Source of the DNA: Streptomyces cavernicola
GTDB lineage: Bacteria > Actinomycetota > Actinomycetes > Streptomycetales > Streptomycetaceae
Assembly (NCBI RefSeq): GCF_029968035.1
Contig: NZ_JASCIQ010000027.1
Span: 57,178 to 121,177, forward strand
Length of the DNA: 64,000 nucleotides
Direction of reading: 5' to 3'
Shown here: positions 24,489-32,939 of the stretch, in pieces
Numbering within the stretch: position 1 is the first letter of the stretch
Layout of the letters: each line of letters begins with the position of its first letter
Made by a program: the position numbers and the translations under genes
The notes under the pieces: model-generated
Told to the model about the DNA's origin: nothing
What the model saw: the letters and a program-made list of their open reading frames with translations, nothing else
Database searches by the model: none

Positions 24489-25409
24489 ATGACCGGCACG
24501 CTCCACACTCGGATCGGGCGACGGGAGTTCGAGGTCAAGCGGCCGGAGAAGGAGCTCTTCCCGCAGGACGGCCTCAGCAAGGCCGACCTCGTCGAGCACT
24601 ACCGCCGCGTGGCCCCGCGCATGCTGCCCGAACTGCGCGGCAGGCCCCTGATGCTGGAGCGGATGCCGGACGGGATCGAGGGCGACCGGTTCTTCCAGAA
24701 GGAGATCTCCGCATACTTCCCCGACTGGATCCACCGGGCCTCGGTGCCCAAGGAGGACGGCGAGGTCACGCATGTGCTGTGCGAGGACACGGCGACCCTC
24801 GCCTATCTGGCCGGGCAAGCGTGCATCACGCTGCACCGCTGGCTGAGCCGCGCCGACCGGCCCCGCAACCCCGACCGGCTTGTCTTCGACCTGGACCCGC
24901 CCCGCCACGACTTCGAGCCGGTGCGCCGCGCCGCGCGCCAACTGTACGAACTCCTCGGCGAGTTGGAGCTACACGCGGGGCTGATGACGACCGGTTCCCG
25001 GGGCCTGCACGTCGTCGTGCCGCTGAACCGGCACGCGGACGTCGACGATGTGCTGGCCTTCGCACGCGAGGTCGCGGAGGTGCTCACGGCACGCCACCCG
25101 GAGACGCTGACCACGGAGTTCTACAAGGACGCCCGCAAGGGCCGCCTCTACCTGGACGTGGCGCGCAACGGCTACGCCCAGACCGCGGTCGTGCCGTACG
25201 CCGTGCGCACCAAGCCCGGCGCGCCGGTGGCCGTGCCGCTGGCCTGGGGCGACTTGGATTCGCCGGAGTTGAACGCCCGCCGCTGGACGGTGACCGACCT
25301 CGGCGACCGGCTCGACAAGGACCCCTGGGAGGGGCTCGCCCGGCACCGCCACGGCCTGACCGAGCCGGCCCGTCGCCTGCGGAGCCTGCGGCGGAAGGAC
25401 GGGGCCTGA
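24489..25409 (+). CDS. LigD-type DNA/RNA polymerase (stand-alone POL domain)
   Basis: A 306-residue archaeo-eukaryotic primase-type polymerase as found in the POL domain of LigD. The catalytic Asp pair is in VFDLDPPRHDF, with the TGSRGLHVVVPL active-site strand and a third acidic motif in the C-terminal part. It fills gaps and adds ribonucleotides during non-homologous end joining with Ku. No ligase or phosphoesterase domain is fused and none lies in the window, so the ligase must be elsewhere. GAGGAGGAGG precedes the ATG. Confidence 0.93.
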   Translation: MTGTLHTRIGRREFEVKRPEKELFPQDGLSKADLVEHYRRVAPRMLPELRGRPLMLERMPDGIEGDRFFQKEISAYFPDWIHRASVPKEDGEVTHVLCEDTATLAYLAGQACITLHRWLSRADRPRNPDRLVFDLDPPRHDFEPVRRAARQLYELLGELELHAGLMTTGSRGLHVVVPLNRHADVDDVLAFAREVAEVLTARHPETLTTEFYKDARKGRLYLDVARNGYAQTAVVPYAVRTKPGAPVAVPLAWGDLDSPELNARRWTVTDLGDRLDKDPWEGLARHRHGLTEPARRLRSLRRKDGA

Positions 25410-25454
25410 GCCGGACATACGGGACCTGAGCCGGGCTTTTACGGGACCCATCGG

Positions 25455-26267
25455 TCAGAGGTCCGTGAAGCGCGGCTCGCGCTTCTCGAACCGGGCCGCG
25501 ACCGCCTCCGCCTGGTTCGGGCTGCCGATGAGCGCGCCGATCTCCTTCTGCTCCTCCGCGAATCCGGACGCGAGGTCCGTACGGCCCGCCAGATCGAGCA
25601 GCCGCTTCGCGGCGCGGACGGCGTGCGGGCTGTGCCGGGCCATGTCCGCGGCCAGGGCGAGTGCGGCCGACAACGGGTCCGGGTCGGTCCGGGTGGCGAG
25701 GCCGATCCTCGCGGCCTCGTCCCCGCTGACGATCCGGGCGGTCAGGGTCAGCTCCTTCGCCACGTCCCGGCCGACGAGTTCGGGCAGGAGCTGCGTGCCC
25801 GTCATGTCCGGGACGAGTCCCCACGCCACCTCGAAGACGCTGAGGCGGGCGTCCGGGGCGACGATGCGGATGTCGGCGCCGAGTGCGATCTGCAGGCCGC
25901 CGCCGAGCGCGTTGCCGCGTACGGCCGCGACGACCGGGACCGGCAGTTCGGACCACACGTGCGCCGCGCGCTGGCCGGCCGCCTGCGCCGGGCCTTCCGA
26001 CAGCGGGAGTTCAGCGAGCGCGGAGAGCCTCTGCCCGTCGCGCATCGCCTGGAACGCGGCGAAGTCGAGGCCGGCGCAGAAGTCCGGGCCCTCCCCGGAG
26101 AGGACCACCGCCCGCACGCCCGGTTCTCTCTTCAGTCGTTCGCCGGCCGCCACCAGTGCCGCGAACATCGCCGGGTCCAACGCGTTGCGCTTCTCGGGCC
26201 GGTTGAGCCGGACGTCGGCGACCCCGTCGGTCATCGACACGGTCACGCGCTCAGACGTATCTGTCAT
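25455..26267 (-). CDS. Enoyl-CoA hydratase/isomerase family protein (crotonase)
   Basis: A 270-residue crotonase. It has the RLNRPEKRNALD start, the oxyanion-hole strand FCAGLDFAAF, and RGNALGGGLQIALGADIRI for CoA binding; FEVAWGLVPDMTG holds one acidic residue expected in the site. The usual second Glu region (GGTQ in classic hydratases) reads TGTQ, so hydratase activity is likely but not certain. The ATG follows GAGAGGA, and a TGAACG-TT-CGTTCA operator lies just upstream. It is convergent with ligD polymerase. Confidence 0.9.
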   Translation of the reverse strand: MTDTSERVTVSMTDGVADVRLNRPEKRNALDPAMFAALVAAGERLKREPGVRAVVLSGEGPDFCAGLDFAAFQAMRDGQRLSALAELPLSEGPAQAAGQRAAHVWSELPVPVVAAVRGNALGGGLQIALGADIRIVAPDARLSVFEVAWGLVPDMTGTQLLPELVGRDVAKELTLTARIVSGDEAARIGLATRTDPDPLSAALALAADMARHSPHAVRAAKRLLDLAGRTDLASGFAEEQKEIGALIGSPNQAEAVAARFEKREPRFTDL

Positions 26268-26283
26268 GGAAATCCTCTCTCGA

Positions 26284-26297
26284 TGAACGTTCGTTCA
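26284..26297. promoter_or_regulatory. Palindromic operator, site 1
   Basis: TGAACG-TT-CGTTCA, 17 bp upstream of the crotonase start. It belongs to a set of related AACG-N2-CGTT dyads at five promoters in this catabolic cluster. Confidence 0.6.
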
Positions 26298-26320
26298 ACC
26301 GTCTCGACCGACGGCCGTCC

Positions 26321-27376
26321 TCATCTGCTCGCGGGTTCAGCGGGGAGCCACCGGGCCGGCTCGCTCCCGCTCTCGACGATCTCTCCCCGCGCTGCGAGGA
26401 GTTTGAGGTGGGCCAGGGTCTCCCCCAGGGCGAACCGCCGCTGCTGGATGCCGAACTGCCCCCAGGGGCGCGACCATTCGAGGCGTGCGGCCAACTCCCA
26501 ACCGGTCGCGCCCGGTACCGAGTTGACGGCGGCGTAGGTCTCGGCGAGGCGCTCGGTGTGGTGCTTCGCCATCTGTACGAGGCGCTGGTCGAGGCGGCTG
26601 AAGCGGTACTCGTGGGCGGGCAGGACCTCTTCCACGTCGTACCGTTCGAGTCGCTCGAGGGACAGCAGGAAGTCGGCGAGCGGGTCGCCGACGGTGCGGG
26701 CGTACACGCCGACCGCCGGGGTGATCCGGGGCAGCACGTGGTCGCCCGAGAACAGCAGGCGGCGGCCGGGTTGGTGGAAGCAGGAGTGGCCGGGGCTGTG
26801 GCCCGGGGTCCACACCACGGTCAGGTCCAGGCCGGGCAGCTTGATCCGCTCGCCGTCCTGGAGCAGCACGTCGGGGCGGGGCGCTCCGAACAGCAGGTCG
26901 GTGTTCATGGCGCGCACCGTGTCGGCGGCCTCGGCGTCGGGCATGCCGTTGCGGGTGAGGTGGCGGCGGAGGCCGTCGTGCCACTCCTCGCGGGTGCCGG
27001 GTTCCGGCCCCAACGGCGTTGCGTCCAGGGCGTGCAGGGCGACGTACGCGCCGGAGGCCTCGCGGACCCGGCCGGCGAGGCCGAGGTGGTCGGCGTGGTT
27101 GTGGGTGACCAGGACCGCCTTGACGTGCTCGACCGCGGTGCCCATCTCCGTGAGGCCGTCGCACAGCGCCTGCCAGGACTCCTCCGCGGGCCAGCCGGCG
27201 TCGACGAGGACGACTCCGTCACCGGATTCCAGGGCGTACACCAGGACGTACCGCAGGGGGTTGTCCGGGATGGGGACGGGGATGGACCAGAGGCCGTCGC
27301 GGACGCGCTCGACCGGGGGCAGGACGCGGTCCTGCCAGGCCTGCCACTGCGCGGTGCCGGTGATCTCGAGAGCCAC
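26321..27376 (-). CDS. Metallo-beta-lactamase-fold hydrolase
   Basis: A 351-residue MBL-fold protein with HNHADH at about residues 92-97, further metal ligands in the PGHSPGHS and SGDHVLP motifs, and a C-terminal helical part. Proteins of this kind in catabolic clusters may be thioesterases or lactonases acting on CoA esters; exact activity is unknown. The GTG at 27374-27376 follows GGAAGGGA. It is the first gene of a minus-strand pair with the crotonase and divergent from the SDR remnant; operator site 2 lies between. Confidence 0.88.
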   Translation of the reverse strand: MALEITGTAQWQAWQDRVLPPVERVRDGLWSIPVPIPDNPLRYVLVYALESGDGVVLVDAGWPAEESWQALCDGLTEMGTAVEHVKAVLVTHNHADHLGLAGRVREASGAYVALHALDATPLGPEPGTREEWHDGLRRHLTRNGMPDAEAADTVRAMNTDLLFGAPRPDVLLQDGERIKLPGLDLTVVWTPGHSPGHSCFHQPGRRLLFSGDHVLPRITPAVGVYARTVGDPLADFLLSLERLERYDVEEVLPAHEYRFSRLDQRLVQMAKHHTERLAETYAAVNSVPGATGWELAARLEWSRPWGQFGIQQRRFALGETLAHLKLLAARGEIVESGSEPARWLPAEPASR

Positions 27377-27454
27377 GGTCCGTCCCTTCCGTCGACACCG
27401 TCCGGTCCGTTGACACGGTCTGGGGCCTGTGGTTGCCTGAGCACGCAATTGCCG

Positions 27455-27464
27455 AACGATCGTT
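27455..27464. promoter_or_regulatory. Palindromic operator, site 2
   Basis: AACGATCGTT, in the context CGAACGATCGTTAAG, lies between the divergent MBL-fold gene and the SDR remnant. The same 15-bp context recurs at 42158-42172. Confidence 0.7.
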
Positions 27465-27585
27465 AAGTTAGCAGACCAGGTGCGGCCCCGGCACTCCCCG
27501 CCGGAAGCGGAGCACAGAGTTCGCGACAGCTCCGGCACAGCCGCCCGCAGCACTCCCCGCCACAGGGAAGGATGTGGGGGAATTC

Positions 27586-27884
27586 ATGCGTATCGACGGT
27601 GTTTCCGCTCTGGTCGCCGGTGGGGCCTCCGGTCTCGGTCTGGCCACCACGCGTCTGCTCGTGGCGGGCGGCGCCCATATCGTTCTTCTCGACCCTCCGA
27701 CGTTCGAAGGCGCTTCCGTGGCAAAGGAGTTGGGCGAGCGGGCCGCTGGACGGCGACCGCGGCGTCATCGTCAACACCGCCTCGATCGCGGCGTTCGACG
27801 GGCAGATCGGGCAGGCGGCGTACTCGCTCGATACTGAACGGGGAGGCCGTTCGGCTTGATGGGGCGATTCGGATGGGGCCCAGG
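27586..27884 (+). pseudogene. SDR (3-hydroxyacyl-CoA dehydrogenase type) remnant
   Basis: The frame starts MRIDGVSALVAGGASGLGLA with an AGGGAAGG site nearby and follows the intact SDR at 40152-40907 for about 50 residues. It then jumps, with a frame change, to the equivalent of GDRGVIVNTASIAAFDGQIG, and jumps again to LNGEAVRLDGAIRMGPR, the C-terminus. Two internal segments of roughly 80-100 codons each are missing. Only 299 bp of an expected 756 bp remain, so it cannot make an enzyme. It stands first in the plus-strand operon. Confidence 0.85.
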
Positions 27885-28065
27885 CAGGACTCCCCGCCCC
27901 TTCCCGAAAGTTCTCAGCGGACAGCTTCGGGGCTGCGCCCCGGACCCCCTGTCGTTCGACTGCTGCGCCGGCGTGGCTGGTCGCGCCCACGCGGCGCAGC
28001 CGCCAATGTCACAGCCCCGCGCCCCTGTCGGGGCACGGCCCACCTACGGAGCACGGAGACCCCAG
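27885..28065. repeat. GC-rich intergenic element with stem-loop, Streptomyces-type
   Basis: The segment between the SDR remnant and the next crotonase contains GGGGCTGCGCCCCGGACCCC and a run ending CACAGCCCCGCGCCCCT, a combination I recognise as a frequent interspersed intergenic sequence in Streptomyces. GGGGC-TGC-GCCCC forms a hairpin. It may act as a terminator or processing site. The recognition is from memory and not a database search. Confidence 0.5.
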
Positions 28066-28830
28066 ATGTCCGACGCGGTTCGCACCGAGTTCTTCGACGG
28101 CGTCGCCGTCATCACCATCGACCGGCCCGAAGCCCGTAACGCCGTCGACCTCGCCGTGGCCGAGGGGGTCGCTGTTGCACTCGATGAGTTGGACGCGCGG
28201 GACGACCTGAGTGTGGGGGTTCTCACCGGGGCGGGTGGCACGTTCTGTTCCGGTATGGATCTCAAGGCCTTCCTGCGCGGTGAGCGGCCCAGCGTCGAGG
28301 GGCGCGGCTTCGGCGGGCTCACCGACAGTCCGCCGTGTAAGCCGTTGATCGCCGCGGTCGAGGGGTACGCGCTGGCCGGGGGCTGTGAACTCGCGCTCGC
28401 CTGCGACCTGATCGTGGCCGCCGACGACGCGAAGTTCGGGCTGCCCGAGGTCAGGCGCGGACTGGTCGCGGCGGCGGGCGGGCTGCTTCGCCTGCCGCAG
28501 CGGCTGCCGTATCCGATCGCCATGGAACTCGCCCTGACCGGCGGCTTCCTGGAGGCCGGGCGGGCGCACGCGTACGGCCTCGTCAACCGGCTCACCGCCC
28601 CCGGCGGCGCCCTGGACGGAGCGCGGAAGCTCGCCGCCGTCATCGCCGCCAACGGGCCGCTCGCCGTACGGGTCACCAAGGAGGTCGTCGTCGGGTCCCT
28701 GCAGTGGCCGGCCGACGAGGCGAGGCAGCGTCAACAGGCCCTGGTGGAGCCGGTGTTCGCGTCCGAGGACGCGAGGGAGGGGCCGCGCGCCTTCGCGGAG
28801 AAGCGTGCCCCGCGCTGGACCGGCCGCTGA
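28066..28830 (+). CDS. Enoyl-CoA hydratase/isomerase family protein (crotonase)
   Basis: A 254-residue crotonase with DRPEARNAVD, the oxyanion region FCSGMDLKAFLRG, EGYALAGGCELALACDLIVA and LPEVRRGLVAAAGGLLRLP, which keeps a Glu at the first acidic position. GGAG lies 8 bp before the ATG. It is the first intact gene of the plus-strand operon, and its TGA overlaps the ATG of the racemase-like gene. The likely step is hydration of an enoyl-CoA. Confidence 0.9.
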   Translation: MSDAVRTEFFDGVAVITIDRPEARNAVDLAVAEGVAVALDELDARDDLSVGVLTGAGGTFCSGMDLKAFLRGERPSVEGRGFGGLTDSPPCKPLIAAVEGYALAGGCELALACDLIVAADDAKFGLPEVRRGLVAAAGGLLRLPQRLPYPIAMELALTGGFLEAGRAHAYGLVNRLTAPGGALDGARKLAAVIAANGPLAVRVTKEVVVGSLQWPADEARQRQQALVEPVFASEDAREGPRAFAEKRAPRWTGR

Positions 28831-29987
28831 TGTCCGGCAGCCGGAATCCGTCCCGTGGGCCACTCACGGGCGTACGCATCGTAGAGCTGGGCGGGGTCGG
28901 CCCCGTGCCCTTCGCCGGGATGGTGCTCACCGGGCTCGGCGCGGAGGTGATCCGGGTCGAGCGGCCGCAGGCCCGTGTCAGCGCCGGGGACACGGTCCTG
29001 CTGCGCGGCCGGCGGTCCGTGGCCGTCGACCTCAAACAGCCCGAGGGCGCGGCGGCCGTGCTGCGGCTCGTCGACTCCGCCGACGCTCTCCTCGAAGGGT
29101 TCCGGCCCGGCGTCACCGAACGTCTCCGCCTCGGCCCGGAAGTGTGCCGGGCCCGCAACCCGCGTCTCGTGTACGGGCGGATGACCGGCTGGGGCCAGGA
29201 CGGGCCGCTCGCCGAGGCGCCGGGGCACGACATCAACTACATAGCCCTGACAGGGGTGTTGCACTCCATCGGCGCGGCCGGCGGCGACCCCGTACCGCCG
29301 CTCAACCTGATCGGCGACTTCGGCGGTGGCGGGATGCTCCTCGCCCTCGGTGTGGTCAGCGCGCTGCTGCACGCGCGGGCCACCGGCAGCGGGCAGGTCG
29401 TCGACGCCGCGATGACGGACGGCAGCGCGCTCCTGCTGGCCATGACGCACGGCTTCCTCGCCGGGGGCCAGTGGTCCGAGGGGCGCGGCGTCAACCTGTT
29501 CAGCGGGTGCGCGCCCTTCTACACCACGTACCGGTGCGCGGACGGCGAGCACGTCGCGGTCGGCGCCATCGAGCCGCAGTTCTACGCCGCGCTGGTACGG
29601 GAGTTGGGCCTGGCGGACGATCCGGTGTGCGGCGTGCAGAGCAGGTCGCCGGAGACCTGGCCGACCGCGCGGCAGCGGTTCGCGGAGGTCTTCGCGACCC
29701 GCACCAGGGACGCCTGGGCGGAGCACTTCGCCGGTACGCAGGCCTGCGTCACGCCCGTGCTCTCCCTCACCGAGGCGGCCGCGCACCCGCACAACGCGGC
29801 CCGCGGCACCTTCCTCGACGGGGACGGGCCGCTGCGCCCCGCGCCCGCGCCCCGGTTCTCCGCGACTCCGGGCGCCGCGCCCGGCCGGCTGCCCGAGGCG
29901 GGCGGTGACACCCGGAGCGTCCTGGCCGGAGCGGGCCTGACCGACGCCGAGCTGGACCGCCTGAGCGCGCGAGGAGTGATCGCATGA
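28830..29987 (+). CDS. Alpha-methylacyl-CoA racemase-like CaiB/BaiF protein
   Basis: A 385-residue family III CoA-transferase fold protein. Its active-site sequence is GHDINY (His133) and IGDFGGGGML (Asp163), the His/Asp pair of alpha-methylacyl-CoA racemases, rather than only the transferase Asp. Such racemases epimerise 2-methylacyl-CoAs so that branched or sterol side chains can enter beta-oxidation. ATG overlaps the preceding stop by one base; its own TGA overlaps the start of the acyl-CoA synthetase remnant (ATGA). Confidence 0.85.
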   Translation: MSGSRNPSRGPLTGVRIVELGGVGPVPFAGMVLTGLGAEVIRVERPQARVSAGDTVLLRGRRSVAVDLKQPEGAAAVLRLVDSADALLEGFRPGVTERLRLGPEVCRARNPRLVYGRMTGWGQDGPLAEAPGHDINYIALTGVLHSIGAAGGDPVPPLNLIGDFGGGGMLLALGVVSALLHARATGSGQVVDAAMTDGSALLLAMTHGFLAGGQWSEGRGVNLFSGCAPFYTTYRCADGEHVAVGAIEPQFYAALVRELGLADDPVCGVQSRSPETWPTARQRFAEVFATRTRDAWAEHFAGTQACVTPVLSLTEAAAHPHNAARGTFLDGDGPLRPAPAPRFSATPGAAPGRLPEAGGDTRSVLAGAGLTDAELDRLSARGVIA

Positions 29988-30353
29988 CCCGTACCTCCCT
30001 GGACTGTCCGACGGCCGACGCGGGCGCCGTCCTCGCCGGAGCCGCCCACCACCACGAGCACCGCGTCGCCGTGCGCGAGGGCGAGCAGACTCTGACGTTC
30101 GGTCAACTCGACGACCAAGCAGATCCCCACCGCGTACGTCGTGCCGCGCCCCGGCTCGTCCGCCACGGCGGAGGAGCTGATGTCGTACGTGGCGGACCGC
30201 GTCGCCCCGTACCAGCAGGTGCGGGAAGTGCACTTCCTCGACGCGCTGCCGGTCAGCTCCGCCGGAAAGATCCTCAAGAACGAGCTGCGCGCGCGGCACG
30301 CAGGAACAGGCGAACAACCGTCCATCTCACGGCAGTTGAGGAGCACACGATGA
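29984..30353 (+). pseudogene. Acyl-CoA synthetase remnant (core deleted)
   Basis: The ATG overlaps the racemase-like stop and reads about 45 residues of a fatty-acyl-CoA ligase N-terminus (HRVAVREGEQTLTFGQLDDQ). At about 30117 the sequence passes, in another frame, into a ligase C-terminus (KQIPTAYVVPRPGSS, APYQQVREVHFLDALP, SSAGKILKNELRARH) that stops at 30353. Some 400 codons including the AMP-binding core are missing. Both gene-junction overlaps are kept, so this is an in-place deletion within an operon. Confidence 0.88.
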
Positions 30354-31396
30354 GGATCGGCCTGATGCTGAGCTACAGCGGCGGTTTCAAGGAGACCGTC
30401 GATGTGCTCGGCGACTACGAGAAGGCCGGCCTGGACATCGTCTTCGTCCCGGAGGCGTACTCGTACGACGCGATCAGTCAGCTCGGGTTCATCGCGGCGC
30501 GCACCGAGCGCCTGGAGATCGCGTCCGGCATCGTCCAGATCTACACCCGCACACCGTCGCTGACCGCCATGACCGCGGCCGGTCTCGACTACGTCTCCGA
30601 CGGCCGCTTCACGCTCGGCATCGGCGCGTCCGGGCCGCAGGTCATCGAGGGCTTCCACGGGGTGCCGTACGACGCTCCGCTCGCGCGCACGCGGGAGATC
30701 GTCGACATCTGCCGGCAGGTGTGGCGCCGCGAGAAGGTCGTCCACGACGGCGCCCACTACCAGATCCCGCTGCCCGCCGACCGGGGCACCGGGCTCGGCA
30801 AACCGCTCAAGCTCATCAACCGCCCGGTGCGTGACCGCATCCCGATCGTGCTCGCCGCGATCGGGCCGAAGAACGTGGCGCTGACCGCCGAGTTGGCCGA
30901 GGGCTGGCTGCCCATCTTCTTCCACCCCGACAAGGCGCACGAGGTGTGGGGGCCGTCCCTCGCCGAGGGCTCGGCGCTGCGCGACCCGGCGCTCGGCCCG
31001 CTGGACATCGTGGCCCAGGCGCCGCTGGCCATCGGCGAGGACGTGGACGTGGACGAGCTGATCGACCTGGCCCGGCCCCAACTCGCCCTCTACATCGGCG
31101 GGATGGGCGCGCGCGGCAAGAACTTCTACAACAACCTCGCGCGCCGCTACGGCTACGAGGCCGAGGCCGCGAAGATCCAGGACCTCTACCTGTCCGGCCG
31201 CAAGGAGGAGGCCGCGGCCGCCGTGCCCGCCGATCTGCTGCGGAACATCTCGCTGATCGGCCCCGCCTCGTACATCGCCGAACGCGTCGCGGCGTACCGG
31301 GCGGCCGGGGTCACCACCCTCAAGGTCAACCCGGTCTCCCCCGACCCGGCCCGTCGCCTTGCCGACCTGGAGCAGCTGAAGGCCCTGGCGTCGTAG
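30350..31396 (+). CDS. LLM-class F420-dependent oxidoreductase, Rv3520c-like
   Basis: A 348-residue luciferase-like TIM barrel. MRIGLMLSYSGGFKETVDVL and FVPEAYSYDAISQLGFIAAR match the pattern of the actinobacterial Rv3520c family (TIGR03559), which in Mycobacterium sits in a sterol catabolic region. It probably uses F420 to oxidise or reduce a CoA-ester intermediate; the reaction is not established. GAGGAGC precedes the ATG, which overlaps the stop of the synthetase remnant. Confidence 0.9.
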   Translation: MRIGLMLSYSGGFKETVDVLGDYEKAGLDIVFVPEAYSYDAISQLGFIAARTERLEIASGIVQIYTRTPSLTAMTAAGLDYVSDGRFTLGIGASGPQVIEGFHGVPYDAPLARTREIVDICRQVWRREKVVHDGAHYQIPLPADRGTGLGKPLKLINRPVRDRIPIVLAAIGPKNVALTAELAEGWLPIFFHPDKAHEVWGPSLAEGSALRDPALGPLDIVAQAPLAIGEDVDVDELIDLARPQLALYIGGMGARGKNFYNNLARRYGYEAEAAKIQDLYLSGRKEEAAAAVPADLLRNISLIGPASYIAERVAAYRAAGVTTLKVNPVSPDPARRLADLEQLKALAS

Positions 31397-31442
31397 CGCA
31401 CGCCGCCCCTGAACCCCAACGCGAGAAAGGCAGGCCGACGTC

Positions 31443-32237
31443 ATGACCGACGAGCCCGTACTGCTCACCAGCCGCACCGACGGCGTCCTCACCCTCACCC
31501 TGAACCGGCCGCGGCGCAAGAACGCCCTCGACGGCGAGCTGTGGACGACACTCGGGGAGGCGCTGAGCGCGGCGGGGAGGGACCCGGAGGTGCGTGCGGT
31601 CGTCCTGGCCGGGGCGGGCGGGGCGTTCTGTGCGGGGGCCGATCTGTCCGGCGGGGCCGACAGCCGGCCGGGGCATCCGCTCGACCGGATGCGCGGCATC
31701 AACGACATCGCCCTGCTGCTGCACGAGTTGCCCGTGCCGACGGTGGCGAAGGTCGACGGGGTGGCGGTCGGCGCGGGGTGGAACCTCGCCCTGGGGTGCG
31801 ATCTGGTGGTGGCCACACCTCAGGCCCGCTTCTCGCAGATCTTCGCGCGCCGCGGCCTGTCCCTGGACTTCGGCGGCTCGTGGCTGCTGCCGAAGCTGGT
31901 CGGCCTGCAGCAGGCCAAGCGGCTCGCGCTGCTCGCCGAGATGATCGACGCGGCGGAGGCGCACCGGCTCGGCCTGGTGACGTGGCTGGTCGACGCGGCC
32001 GAGCTCGACACGTTCGTGGACGACCTCGGCCGACGCCTCGCCGCCGGGCCGCCGGTTGCGTTGGCGCAGAACAAGGCGCTGCTCAACGAGGGCGGGGACC
32101 GCACGCTGCGCGACGCGCTCGCAAGCGAGGCACGCGCCCAGTCGGTCAACTTCGCGACGGCGGACGCGCCGGCGGCGTTCGCGGCGTTCAACGAGAAGCG
32201 CGAGCCTGTGTTCACCGGCGAGTGGGCCGTCAAGTGA
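31443..32237 (+). CDS. Enoyl-CoA hydratase/isomerase family protein (crotonase)
   Basis: A 264-residue crotonase: LNRPRRKNALD, FCAGADLSGG for the oxyanion hole, and GVAVGAGWNLALGCDLVVAT. The region usually holding the catalytic Glu reads FARRGLSLDFGGSWLLPKLV, with Asp where hydratases have Gly/Glu, which points to an isomerase or other crotonase reaction. It is 46 bp past the F420 gene, preceded by AAAGGCAGG, and ends convergently with a TetR gene. Confidence 0.88.
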   Translation: MTDEPVLLTSRTDGVLTLTLNRPRRKNALDGELWTTLGEALSAAGRDPEVRAVVLAGAGGAFCAGADLSGGADSRPGHPLDRMRGINDIALLLHELPVPTVAKVDGVAVGAGWNLALGCDLVVATPQARFSQIFARRGLSLDFGGSWLLPKLVGLQQAKRLALLAEMIDAAEAHRLGLVTWLVDAAELDTFVDDLGRRLAAGPPVALAQNKALLNEGGDRTLRDALASEARAQSVNFATADAPAAFAAFNEKREPVFTGEWAVK

Positions 32238-32274
32238 CCGGCCGCAGCGACGCTGTGCCTTGGGGCCCGTACGG

Positions 32275-32880
32275 TCAGCGTGACGTGCGGGCCCTGCGGG
32301 CGGCCGGGCGGTACTCGACGAGGACCAGGGCCAACTCGGCGTAGCGGTCGGCCAGTTCCTCGACACTCACCTCGCCGCCCTCGTCGTACCACTGGGCGAC
32401 CGCGTTGCACATGGCGATCACTGCGCGCCGCGCGTCCTCGGGGTGCGGCGTACGGAAGACGCCCTCGGCCACCCCCGCGTCGACGATCTCCTGGAACATC
32501 CGGGAGCCGTCGAACTGGCGGCGCCGGAACTCTACCAGCTGCTCCTCGGACAGGCTGCGCCACTCGGTGAGCGTGAGGCTGCTCTCCAGGCGGTACTCCG
32601 CGCGGTACCGCACGGTGGCGCGGACCAGTACGGCGAGGCGCTCCCCCGGGTCGTCGCCGGCGGCCTTCAGCTCTTCGTCGCAGACGTCGAAGTACGCCTG
32701 GCCGCCGGCGTTCACCAGCGCGTGCAGCAGGTGCTGCTTGCTCGGGTAGTAGTAGTACATCGCCGACAGGCTCAACCCGGCCCGCTTGGCGATGTCGCGG
32801 ATCGACGCGGCCGCGTACCCGCGCTCCGCGAACTCGTGCCGGGCGGCCTCCAGAATCGCCTGCCCACCTGTGCCTCGCAC
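32275..32880 (-). CDS. TetR-family regulator
   Basis: A 201-residue TetR protein starting with GTG. The helix-turn-helix is ASIRDIAKRAGLSLSAMYYY (about residues 25-45), followed by YPSKQHLLHALV. The C-terminal domain (AVIAMCNAVAQWYDEGGEVS) resembles that of the second TetR protein at 34744 closely enough that both belong to one subfamily. Fatty-acid or sterol-CoA responsive repressors such as KstR2-like proteins have this build. It lies downstream of the acyl-CoA ligase on the same strand. Confidence 0.92.
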   Translation of the reverse strand: MRGTGGQAILEAARHEFAERGYAAASIRDIAKRAGLSLSAMYYYYPSKQHLLHALVNAGGQAYFDVCDEELKAAGDDPGERLAVLVRATVRYRAEYRLESSLTLTEWRSLSEEQLVEFRRRQFDGSRMFQEIVDAGVAEGVFRTPHPEDARRAVIAMCNAVAQWYDEGGEVSVEELADRYAELALVLVEYRPAARRARTSR

Positions 32881-32939
32881 CGGCGCCCCTCTCCGAACGG
32901 ATCCGGTCAGTTTACGTGTCCGGGCAGCGGCGCCGATGC

